From Candidatus Hungatella pullicola (GTDB taxonomy: Bacteria; Bacillota; Clostridia; Lachnospirales; Lachnospiraceae), in the NCBI GenBank assembly GCA_019114305.1, contig DXFU01000080.1:1-40243 (forward strand): a DNA stretch of 40,243 nucleotides. Direction: 5' to 3'. Positions 33,357 through 40,243 of this stretch are shown here, piece after piece. The position numbers and the translations under genes were made by a program. Within the stretch, counting starts at the first letter, position 1. The number at the start of each line of letters is the position of its first letter. The notes beneath the pieces were generated by a model. The model saw only the letters and a program-made list of their open reading frames with translations, was not told the origin of the DNA and did no database searches.

Positions 33357-34956
33357 TTTCTGTATGCTCCGCTCTGTATTTTGACGGTGATACGCCAAAT
33401 CTTCTCTTAAATACATAACTAAAGTAATTAGGATCCGTATATCCAACCTTTTTTGCTATGATATAACTTTTATCGCCTGTCTCTGTCAGCAGCCGCGCCG
33501 CTTGATCCATACGATAGTCGGTCAGATAACCAATAAAGGTATTTCCTGTCTCTTTTTTAAAAATAGTTGAAAAATAGGAATTGGACACCCCCAAAGCGGC
33601 GCATATATGATCCAGTGACAGCTCTTCATAGGAGAAATTATTTCTTACATACTCCTGGGCTTTCCGCACAAAAGATTTGGTTGAGCTTGTCCGCGCACGG
33701 ATCAGCTCCTCCCGGAAAGAAAGGCTGATATCCATCAGCCACTTTTTCAGTGCTTCCGGCTCCAAATCAAGAAGGGTACTGTAAAGATTTCTCATATCCG
33801 CAGAAAGTTCTTCCACTTCCACATCATTGTTGACAGAAAACCGGTACAGCTCGCTTACCAGCTCCATAATAGCAATATAGTGCTGCTGCAGAAACTTTGC
33901 CGTCTGACAGATATAATTGGAATACTTGCTGACCGCAGCCTCAACGTCTTTTTCCGTACCAAGCTGAATCATTTTAAACAGATAGGACAGCTCCGTATCA
34001 TCGGCAAAAGAGAATTTCTCCATTTTCTGAGGTACAATTTCCCTGATATTAATTGCTCTTGCAGAACCGTAAATCGCCCGGTAAGACACCGCTTCTCTGG
34101 CGCTGGTATAAGATTGAGGCAAATCCAGAATATTTTCACAAACCCGTCCGATTCCTATGGTAACCACCGCTCCAATAATCCTGCGTGCATAGACGCAGAA
34201 CCTGTTGCACTCATCTGTCAGCTCGGGAACCTGATTCTCGCTTTTCAGCTGAGCGATGACTATTGTATTTCCCAAATAGACAAAAAATTTGCCCTTCCAC
34301 TTTTCTCCCAAATGTTCCTTTGCCTGTTTCTCAACCGCTGCAGACAACAGAAGAGGATTCATATCCTTTGGAATCTGTCGGGAAGATGTATGAATAATAA
34401 GACAGCAGAAAAATTTCTCCGAAAATGATATTTGACAGTCGGAAAGATATTTGGAAAGCTCTGATTCGCGAATTCTCCCCTCAATCAGAGTCGTATAAAA
34501 ATTTGACTGCTGAACCGGCAGAGAGTCCAGATAGTATTTCTGCAAAATCTCCACATTTCGCTTTTCACTTATTTCCTGATCCAGCTTTATCTTTAACCTG
34601 GTAAATACATTGGTCAGCTCCACAGAATTAACCGGCTTTAAAATATACTCCTCGGCCTCCAGATGAATGGCCTCCTTGGCGTATTCAAACTCATCAAATC
34701 CGGTAAAAAATAAAATCTTGGTGACAGGAAATTCTGCCCTGACCCGTTTAGCCAGCTCTATGCCATCCATATAGGGCATTTTGATGTCTGTCATAACCAC
34801 ATCCGGCTGAAGCTCCTCCATCATCTCCAAAGCCTTTACCCCATTATTGGCGTATCCGATAACAGAAAATCCAAGGCCTTCCCAGTTGATTTTTTTCATA
34901 ATAACCTGTATTACTTCTTCCTCATCATCTACCAGAAGTACAGAATAGGTATTCAT
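33346..34956 (-). CDS. YesN-type response regulator with AraC DNA-binding domain
   Basis: A 536-residue regulator. An N-terminal receiver (1-120) has the acidic pair DDEE, the phospho-acceptor Asp57 in VVMTDIKMPYMDG and the conserved Lys in EEYILKPVNS. A long middle linker (about 130-430) follows. The last 100 residues are two AraC-type helix-turn-helix motifs (LDHICAALGVSNSYFSTIFKKETG and YIIAKKVGYTDPNYFSYVFKRRFGVSP). It is the first gene of its operon, behind a good promoter, directly after mglC. The likely target is the mglB promoter, which lacks a recognisable -35 box, as expected for an activator-dependent promoter. Confidence 0.94.
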   Translation of the reverse strand: MNTYSVLLVDDEEEVIQVIMKKINWEGLGFSVIGYANNGVKALEMMEELQPDVVMTDIKMPYMDGIELAKRVRAEFPVTKILFFTGFDEFEYAKEAIHLEAEEYILKPVNSVELTNVFTRLKIKLDQEISEKRNVEILQKYYLDSLPVQQSNFYTTLIEGRIRESELSKYLSDCQISFSEKFFCCLIIHTSSRQIPKDMNPLLLSAAVEKQAKEHLGEKWKGKFFVYLGNTIVIAQLKSENQVPELTDECNRFCVYARRIIGAVVTIGIGRVCENILDLPQSYTSAREAVSYRAIYGSARAINIREIVPQKMEKFSFADDTELSYLFKMIQLGTEKDVEAAVSKYSNYICQTAKFLQQHYIAIMELVSELYRFSVNNDVEVEELSADMRNLYSTLLDLEPEALKKWLMDISLSFREELIRARTSSTKSFVRKAQEYVRNNFSYEELSLDHICAALGVSNSYFSTIFKKETGNTFIGYLTDYRMDQAARLLTETGDKSYIIAKKVGYTDPNYFSYVFKRRFGVSPSKYRAEHTESEK

Positions 34957-35066
34957 AATTTCTTCTCCACACTCACGCCTCTTGGGGCCGCTTTCTTCCG
35001 TTTAACAGTACCTAAATCCAGCTTTCTCACACATTATAATGCTTATGAATTTGAGGTTATGATAAG

Positions 35067-35095
35067 ATTATAACAAATTCATAGGGGATTGTAAA
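35067..35095 (-). promoter_or_regulatory. Promoter of the yesN-yesM-binding protein operon
   Basis: Minus-strand -35 TTTACA (35090-35095), 17-base spacer, -10 TATAAT (35067-35072). It lies between the mglC terminator and yesN, so the sensing genes are transcribed separately and probably constitutively. Confidence 0.8.
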
Positions 35096-35126
35096 TTACT
35101 CCGCCTGTTTTTATTGTGATAAAGCA

Positions 35127-35156
35127 CAAAAAGAGCCAGATGCAAGTCCGGCTCTT
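35127..35156 (-). terminator. Terminator after mglC
   Basis: On the minus strand AAGAGCC (35150-35156) pairs with GGCTCTT (35131-35137) and a T-run follows. It ends the mglBAC transcript. Confidence 0.85.
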
Positions 35157-35172
35157 AGGTGATATTTCACAA

Positions 35173-36828
35173 TTATTTTTTCTGAACATATTTAAGACAG
35201 TCCAGGGTAACCGCTACAAGAATGATAATTCCTGAAAATACAAACTGAAGGTTTGTATCGATTCCAAGAATTGTAAGGGAGTATGTAAGAGCGGTGAAAA
35301 TAAACACGCCGGTTACTACGCCGGAAATCTTTCCAATACCGCCAGTAAAGGACACACCGCCTACTACACAGGCAGCAATGGCATCCATCTCCCAGCCCTG
35401 TCCATAAGCCGCAGAACCGGAACCAACCATTCTGACACACTCAAGCCAGGAACCAAATCCATAAAGAATACCAGCAAGAATAAATGCTCCTACCGTTGTT
35501 CGGAATACAGAGATACCGGAAACAGCGGCCGCCTCTGAGTTGCCGCCCACAGCGTACAAATTCTTGCCAAATGTTGTCTTGTTCCAGATAAACCATACAA
35601 TCGCCACTGCCGCTACTGCCCACAGAATAATAGTTGGAAAACCATTGATTTTGGGAATAATCATACTTGGAATGGTTGATTCAATGGCACCGAAAGATAC
35701 ACCTTTTGTGGCGTAGGTTACAAGCCCAAAAATTACCAGCATATTGGCCATGGTGGAAATAAACGGGTGCATTTTAAATTTAGCAGTAAAGCAGCCCGCA
35801 ATTGTGGTAAAAAATGTACACAAAACCACACATGCTGTCAAAGCCAGAATAACTCTTCCCACAACAGGAATTCCGGTAAAGTCAAAAACATGCCCAAATA
35901 CACCGCCGGTATTAATGCCCTGGTGCATAATAATTGTAGCTGTTGTCATACCCATACCAACCATACGGCCAATGGAAAGATCTGTACCTGCAAGGAGAAT
36001 AAGACCTGCAACGCCCAGGGCAAGGAACATTCTGGGAGAAGCCTGCTGAAGAATATTCAGAATGTTGTTATAGGTAAGCAGCGGAGTATTCTTTATAATC
36101 GGTGTAAGAGTACAAAGCGCTATAAAAATGATAATAATGGCAATATACAAGCCATTCTGCAGCAAAAAAGCTCTGCGGTTGAATGTATATATGTAATTCT
36201 CCAATTTCTGCGCTCTTGACTCCAAAAAAGTAAATTTTGACATGCGCAGCAAATCAATGAGATGGTACTTATATGTATAAGCCCCATGCCTTCTGTCCTT
36301 GATCCGCTGAAGCTCTTTGTCCAGATCCATTTTACAGTCAAATCGTCTGTTCTTGTAAACGTATTTTTCATCTTTGATTTCCTGATGATCTGTAAGCTTT
36401 GCCAGGGTCTGCTGATGCTCTTTTTCCACCTTGGATATGTTTTGCTGATATTTTTCTTTTGCCTGTATCTTTTCCTGCTGACAGCTTTGTTTCACTGCCT
36501 GATAATAATCTTTGTCAAAGTGAGCCTTCAAATAGTTTTCCGCGTCAGAAATCAGTCCTGAAATCTGTGACTTGTTTTTTTCTTCAACTGCCCTCGCCTT
36601 TGCCAGCTGGTCCCTGTAATTTGCGATTCTGCTATCCCGCTCTTCTTTTGTAAGAGTGCGGTCTCTTTTTGTACTGTCAATGCTGTTCTGAAGCGCAACA
36701 ACCTTATCTGTTCCGTCTACTCTCAGACTGTCAATTTTATCCTGTATTTTTCCGACATAATCATCAATTGGCTTACGCAGCCCCATTTCCTGCTCAGCCG
36801 TAAGGATCTTACTTTTTGCCATATCCAT
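35173..36828 (-). CDS. mglC: Galactose ABC transporter permease MglC with long N-terminal helical extension
   Basis: A 551-residue permease, against about 336 in E. coli. Residues from about 221 on match the family: the first membrane helix at about 223-244, LALGVAGLILLAGTDLSIGRMVGM, the LYAVGGNSEAAAVSGI block and the C-terminal VGGVSFTGGIGKISGVVTGV. Residues 1-220 are an extra, highly charged region rich in Lys, Glu and Gln with heptad-like spacing (e.g. IQAKEKYQQNISKVEKEHQQ), probably a cytosolic coiled coil. It has no signal peptide. ATG 36828 (MDMAK) is 4 bases after GGAG; the ATG two codons on is an alternative start. It forms the channel together with MglA. Confidence 0.93.
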   Translation of the reverse strand: MDMAKSKILTAEQEMGLRKPIDDYVGKIQDKIDSLRVDGTDKVVALQNSIDSTKRDRTLTKEERDSRIANYRDQLAKARAVEEKNKSQISGLISDAENYLKAHFDKDYYQAVKQSCQQEKIQAKEKYQQNISKVEKEHQQTLAKLTDHQEIKDEKYVYKNRRFDCKMDLDKELQRIKDRRHGAYTYKYHLIDLLRMSKFTFLESRAQKLENYIYTFNRRAFLLQNGLYIAIIIIFIALCTLTPIIKNTPLLTYNNILNILQQASPRMFLALGVAGLILLAGTDLSIGRMVGMGMTTATIIMHQGINTGGVFGHVFDFTGIPVVGRVILALTACVVLCTFFTTIAGCFTAKFKMHPFISTMANMLVIFGLVTYATKGVSFGAIESTIPSMIIPKINGFPTIILWAVAAVAIVWFIWNKTTFGKNLYAVGGNSEAAAVSGISVFRTTVGAFILAGILYGFGSWLECVRMVGSGSAAYGQGWEMDAIAACVVGGVSFTGGIGKISGVVTGVFIFTALTYSLTILGIDTNLQFVFSGIIILVAVTLDCLKYVQKK

Positions 36829-36921
36829 TCATCTCCATTACTTATGAAAGTTGTGCCGCCTAACCAGGCAGCTCTAATTCAGCTGTTCCAAGCACGCCCA
36901 TTCCAGGCGCACGAAGGCTTA

Positions 36922-38430
36922 CTATAGATATTTTGCACTAAGTCTCAAAAGCTCTTCCTGATTCGTCTCTTTTGTGTTAACAATTCCAGAAAGATGTCCA
37001 TTTGACATAACGCCAATTCGATTGGTAATTCCTAATATCTCCGGCATCTCAGAAGAAACAACAATAATTGTCTTTCCCTGTTTTGCCATGGTGATAATCA
37101 GTTCATAGATTTCATATTTAGCGCCCACATCAATTCCTCTTGTCGGCTCATCCATCATAAAGATCTGCGGATCCCTCTCAAGCCATTTACCGAAAATAAC
37201 TTTCTGTTGATTTCCGCCGGAAAGGCTGGAAATCATATCTTCCGGTCCCATACATTTTGTGTGCATAATTTTAATTTCTTTGGCTGTCGCTTTTACCATC
37301 TTTGAATTAGAAAGAGCCACTCCGGACTTATAATGGTTCAGATTGGCAATTGTAGTATTAAACGTAAGATCACCTTTTAAGAACAATCCATTTGCCTTTC
37401 GTTCCTCCGTAATCATGGCAAACCCATGATCCATGGCTTCTTTCGCGCTGTTAAAATTCATGAGGCGATTGTTGAGATATACACGGCCTGCCGCTCTGGT
37501 GCGGACTCCGAAAATTGTTTCCAGAAGCTCCGTTCGTCCGGCTCCAACCAGTCCATACAGTCCGAAAATTTCTCCTTCTCTTACGTCAAATGAAATATCC
37601 TGCAAATGAGGCTCAAACTTAGTAGACAGATGCTGAACGGATAAAACAACATCTTTCGGTTTGTTATCAACCGGCGGGAATCTGTTTTCAAGGGAACGTC
37701 CAACCATGGCAGCAATCAGCTCATTCATATTGGTCTCGTTGGCCTTCTTTGTCATAACAAGATTTCCGTCTCGCAGTACTGATATCTCATCACAAATTTC
37801 AAAGATTTCATCCATTTTATGAGAAATGTAAATCAGGGCAATTCCCTGTTCTTTTAACATTCTCATCATTTCAAAAAGCTTATCAACTTCCTGCACTGTC
37901 AGTGAGGATGTGGGTTCATCCAGAACAATCACCTTGGAATTATATGAAATAGCCTTTGCGATTTCACACATCTGTCTTTGAGATACAGACATATTCCGCA
38001 TAGGCTGGGTAAGATTTACGGTCATTCCTAATTTTCTGAAAAGCTCGGAGGCTTCTTTTTTCATTCTTCCTTCATCAATGATTCCTATGGAATTAACCGG
38101 GTAACGTCCCAGAAACAGGTTGTCAATCACGTTTCTCTCCAGACATTGATTTAATTCCTGGTGAACCATAGCAATACCATTTTCCAGAGCGTCTTTAGGT
38201 CCGGAAAAATTCACCTCTTTGCCGTCAAGGATAATCGTTCCCTCGTCCTTCTGATAGGTGCCAAACAGGCATTTCATCATTGTGGACTTACCAGCTCCAT
38301 TTTCTCCCATCAGCCCCATAACAGTTCCCCGCTTCACATTGAGATTGATGTGATCCAAAACCCTGTTGCGGCCAAAGGACTTGCTCATCCCGCGTATTGA
38401 TAAGACGATATTATCTTTCTTATCTTCCAT
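36922..38430 (-). CDS. mglA: Galactose/methyl galactoside ABC transporter ATP-binding protein
   Basis: A 502-residue protein with two ABC ATPase domains, the normal size for sugar importers of the MglA/RbsA type. Domain 1: Walker A GENGAGKSTMM at about 42-52, signature MSVSQRQMCEIAKAI and Walker B VIVLDEPTSSL. Domain 2: degenerate Walker A GLVGAGRTELLETIFG, signature LSGGNQQKVIFGKWL and MMDEPTRGIDVGAKYEI. The second site with GAGRTE is probably not hydrolytic, as in relatives. It powers sugar import through MglC. It lies between mglB (123 bases upstream) and mglC. Confidence 0.96.
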   Translation of the reverse strand: MEDKKDNIVLSIRGMSKSFGRNRVLDHINLNVKRGTVMGLMGENGAGKSTMMKCLFGTYQKDEGTIILDGKEVNFSGPKDALENGIAMVHQELNQCLERNVIDNLFLGRYPVNSIGIIDEGRMKKEASELFRKLGMTVNLTQPMRNMSVSQRQMCEIAKAISYNSKVIVLDEPTSSLTVQEVDKLFEMMRMLKEQGIALIYISHKMDEIFEICDEISVLRDGNLVMTKKANETNMNELIAAMVGRSLENRFPPVDNKPKDVVLSVQHLSTKFEPHLQDISFDVREGEIFGLYGLVGAGRTELLETIFGVRTRAAGRVYLNNRLMNFNSAKEAMDHGFAMITEERKANGLFLKGDLTFNTTIANLNHYKSGVALSNSKMVKATAKEIKIMHTKCMGPEDMISSLSGGNQQKVIFGKWLERDPQIFMMDEPTRGIDVGAKYEIYELIITMAKQGKTIIVVSSEMPEILGITNRIGVMSNGHLSGIVNTKETNQEELLRLSAKYL

Positions 38431-38458
38431 ACCTTATTCTCCTGTTGATGTGATTATA

Positions 38459-38492
38459 GATTATTAGGGAGAATTTCTTCCCCCTAATAATC
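38459..38492 (-). other. Intercistronic hairpin between mglB and mglA
   Basis: Eleven-base complementary arms (GATTATTAGGG at 38459-38469 and CCCTAATAATC at 38482-38492). No T-run follows on the minus strand, so it is unlikely to be a full terminator. It may protect the 3' end of mglB mRNA and raise binding protein over the other subunits, as in other sugar ABC operons. Confidence 0.55.
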
Positions 38493-38553
38493 CGTCCTTC
38501 TTATTCCCTGTAAAAGTCCTGCAAAACAGCTGCGCTGGCGGACCCGTAATGGT

Positions 38554-39879
38554 TTACTGGCTAAGCAATGATGTATAGGAAGCTGCGTTATCTGTCTTAA
38601 CCATATTGATTGCGAAAGCATCATACTGTCCCGGATTTCCAAGACGGTTTGTGATATTGGACTCTGTCTGTCCATCACCGCCGATGTATTCAACATCAAG
38701 ATTAAGAAGATCGTCATACTTCTGAAGAAGAGGCTGATAGGTAGAGCTGAGGAAGTTGTCCGCAGCGTTGTAAATGTTCAGCCAAACTTTTTTTCTTCCG
38801 TGAGAAGCTTCATCCAGCTGGTTGGATACAGGCTCATAAACCTTTGTGGAATCTGTAAAATCCTGATAGTTATCAGCTGTAACCGCTACGTTTAACGCAT
38901 AGTAGGAACGCTGCTCTTCATTGTATACATATACATCTTCTGACAGAACATTGCCTGCCTCATCTGCTGTACCGATGCCTGTGTCAATGTCAACTCCGTC
39001 AAGAGCATTACGGAGAACCCGGAGTGTCAGGTATGCCTGTACGTCCGCATGCTGGCTGATGGTCCCGCCATAACCCTCTGCAATAGCGGCTACCGCATCA
39101 TTGTTTGCGTCGTAGCCAAAGGTAGGAACTTTATTGTCCTTGGACCAAGCGTTAAACATAGACATTCCCATACCATCGTTGTTGGAAACTACTACATCAA
39201 TCTGATCGCCAAAAGAGGAAGACCAAATGCCAATTGCGTTTCCAGCTGTAGCGGCATCCCATGTAGCTCCGGCGGAGTTCTTCATTTCCTGAGAGGCCAG
39301 CTCTCTGATGACATACTGCGTTCCGTTTACATCCAGCGTTCCGTCTTGTACAGCAGTTGCAGAACCATCTGTATTCGTACCTATAGGATCACTGTTAATG
39401 TCCCCATCCTTATCAACCCCTGTTCCCAGAGCCTTGCGGACACCTCTTGTACGGGCAATGGAATCGTTATGTCCGATATCACCGATTGCAAGAACGTAAC
39501 CGATAATTCCATCTCCATTGCGGTCAATGGTATCAATATTTTTCTCTATGTAATCCTTAACCATAGTTCCCTGAAGTTCAGCGCCCTGATTGGCATCAAA
39601 TCCTACGTAATAGGTATTCTCATTGAAATTCAGCGCCGTCATATCAAGCTCTCCTGTAGAGCTGTTTGAAGGCTGACGATTAAACCATACCAGGGGTTTA
39701 TCTTTGTTGGCAACTTCCTCTGCTGCCCCTTTTGTCTCGGCCGCTGTGGTATCCCCTGAAGCTGCCGTTGTTGCCGCTGCGGTGTCAGCTGTGTTCTGAG
39801 ATGTTTCTCCTGAACTGCACGCGGTCACTGACAGGCCAAGAATTGCTGCCATTGTTAATAAAACTGCTTTTTTCTTCAT
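38554..39879 (-). CDS. mglB: Galactose-binding lipoprotein MglB, circularly permuted
   Basis: A 441-residue lipoprotein with signal peptide and lipobox SVTAC (Cys21), then a Thr/Ala-rich spacer to about 58. Residues 61-340 match MglB from its second third to its end: PLVWFNRQPS, the calcium loop DRNGDGIIG (119-127), GHNDSIART (137, 139, 143), Trp207, SNNDGM (Asn233), FGYDANNDAV (Asp257) and the AVTADNYQDF end. After a linker (341-362), residues 363-441 (VWLNIYNAADNFLSS to AINMVKTDNAASY) match the N-terminal strands of ordinary MglB, with Asp374, Phe376 and Asn425 at sugar-contact positions. So the chain is circularly permuted but keeps nearly the full binding site; the Asn256 equivalent is Gln276. 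It also has an Asp-rich insert at about 154-186. First gene of mglBAC. Confidence 0.92.
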   Translation of the reverse strand: MKKKAVLLTMAAILGLSVTACSSGETSQNTADTAAATTAASGDTTAAETKGAAEEVANKDKPLVWFNRQPSNSSTGELDMTALNFNENTYYVGFDANQGAELQGTMVKDYIEKNIDTIDRNGDGIIGYVLAIGDIGHNDSIARTRGVRKALGTGVDKDGDINSDPIGTNTDGSATAVQDGTLDVNGTQYVIRELASQEMKNSAGATWDAATAGNAIGIWSSSFGDQIDVVVSNNDGMGMSMFNAWSKDNKVPTFGYDANNDAVAAIAEGYGGTISQHADVQAYLTLRVLRNALDGVDIDTGIGTADEAGNVLSEDVYVYNEEQRSYYALNVAVTADNYQDFTDSTKVYEPVSNQLDEASHGRKKVWLNIYNAADNFLSSTYQPLLQKYDDLLNLDVEYIGGDGQTESNITNRLGNPGQYDAFAINMVKTDNAASYTSLLSQ

Positions 39880-39904
39880 ATCTTTTTCTCCCTTCCTTTT
39901 ACAA

Positions 39905-39918
39905 TGTTGCCGTTTCTT
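39905..39918 (-). promoter_or_regulatory. Candidate cre (CcpA) site in the mglB leader
   Basis: The minus strand reads AAGAAACGGCAACA, matching TGNAANCGNNNNCA except for the first two bases. It lies about 10-20 bases downstream of the predicted mglB start site, where CcpA could act as a roadblock. Weak evidence. Confidence 0.35.
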
Positions 39919-39932
39919 TTGTTTATATTGAC

Positions 39933-39938
39933 ATTATA
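39933..39938 (-). promoter_or_regulatory. mglB promoter (-10 box), activator-type
   Basis: Minus-strand TATAAT at 39933-39938, 54 bases before the mglB ATG. No sequence near TTGACA occurs 16-18 bases upstream. About 65-110 bases upstream of the -10 box lies a dyad, ATTGG...CCAAT, around CAATATTG (40001-40020) and a further TTGCAAT copy (about 40033-40040), plausible sites for the YesN-type activator. The stretch 39880-40114 holds no gene. Confidence 0.55.
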
Positions 39939-40114
39939 TAGAATATTTTTTTAATATTATATATAAAATTTTTCTTTTTTTATTGAAATTTCCACTTTTA
40001 TATTGGCAATATTGCACCAATACATCAATTTTATTGCAATTTTATTTATTCATTTTATCCTGCACCGCAGACCATATAGTATTTTTATCTCACAGAAGCT
40101 AAGTTTTCTGTGAA

Positions 40115-40243
40115 ATCGAGTAGGGGAGATTTTCTCTCCCCTCTCACACCACCGTACATGCCGTCCGGCATACGGCGGTTCAACATAACTTCAAGGCATG
40201 ACGCTTATTGTAATAGTCAAGACAGCTTATAAGCCCTGCTTTT
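40115..40243 (-). mobile_element. Group II intron, 3' end (partial, runs off the window)
   Basis: On the minus strand, 40181-40148 is a 34-base domain V candidate: it starts GAACCGCCGTA and ends TACGGTGGT. The long stem has a two-base bulge on its 3' side and a four-base loop, the standard domain V length and form. Next comes a domain VI-like hairpin with GGGGAGA/TCTCCCC arms, and the intron appears to end at CTACTCGAT (40115), matching group II 3' ends. A 3' exon hairpin CACAGAA/TTCTGTG (40092-40112) follows. Only the last 129 bases are in view. Confidence 0.75.
40180..40243 (-). CDS. Intron-encoded protein (reverse transcriptase/maturase), C-terminal fragment
   Basis: The last 20 residues of a reading frame that enters from the right edge: KAGLISCLDYYNKRHALKLC, stop at 40180-40182. 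It ends right at the start of the domain V candidate, as expected for a protein encoded in intron domain IV. Too short to name on its own; the call depends on the adjacent intron RNA structure. Confidence 0.55.
   Translation of the reverse strand, partial: KAGLISCLDYYNKRHALKLC

Noticed and set aside
1-40243. CRISPR arrays, tRNA genes and insertion sequences
   Set aside because: No regularly spaced direct repeats, no tRNA-like cloverleaf and no transposase reading frame were found. The only mobile element seen is the intron end at the right edge.

Overview
The window looks like a chromosomal segment of an anaerobic, spore-forming Clostridia, most probably a Lachnospiraceae relative (inference from gene content, AGGAGG-type ribosome binding sites, type-3 ProRS, CotS- and YtvI-like proteins, YesM/YesN regulation and mglBAC sugar uptake). 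Nearly all genes lie on the minus strand. Only the radical SAM gene, a CmpB-like membrane protein and a hemolysin III protein are on the plus strand.

Layout. 1-230: two consensus minus-strand promoters, arranged like rRNA operon promoters and pointing out of the left edge. 382-1503: a spore photoproduct lyase-like radical SAM gene and the 3' scrap of a sulfatase gene. 1592-5303: the rpmG-secE-nusG-rplK-rplA-rplJ-rplL ribosomal cluster (rpmG starts with GTG), with L1-type operators before rplK and rplA and an L10 leader with attenuator before rplJ. It ends in a terminator and rpoB does not follow. 5333-10439: a MerR/methyltransferase fusion with a 19-bp-spacer promoter, then rfbA-rfbB-rfbD (no rfbC) and an AEC permease. 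10446-15194: a GNAT acetyltransferase, comF, recD2 and mreB. 15195-15641: a gene-free stretch rich in hairpins. 15642-18421: a YfmM-type ABC-F ATPase and a divergent CmpB-like membrane protein. 18445-24379: a T-box-controlled proS followed by cca, a CotS-like kinase-fold gene and a phospho-sugar mutase. 24402-29191: a YtvI/AI-2E-type permease, an RluA-type pseudouridine synthase, a nitroreductase, hemolysin III, an adenosine deaminase and a GIY-YIG protein.

29432-39938 is the most interesting part: a galactose-type ABC transporter (mglB-mglA-mglC) followed by its probable sensing module, which comprises a YesN response regulator, a YesM histidine kinase, a membrane-anchored sugar-binding protein and a second, conventional MglB-like lipoprotein. 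The transporter's own MglB is circularly permuted: the segment that forms the N-terminus of ordinary MglB is at its C-terminus, and nearly all known sugar-contact residues are kept. The permease MglC carries about 220 extra charged, helical N-terminal residues. The conventional MglB-like protein in the same cluster serves as an internal reference for the permutation.

40115-40243 is the 3' end of a group II intron (domains VI and V and the last residues of its encoded protein), which continues beyond the right edge.

All calls come from reading the sequence. No database search was run. Start codons were revised by ribosome binding site where stated.
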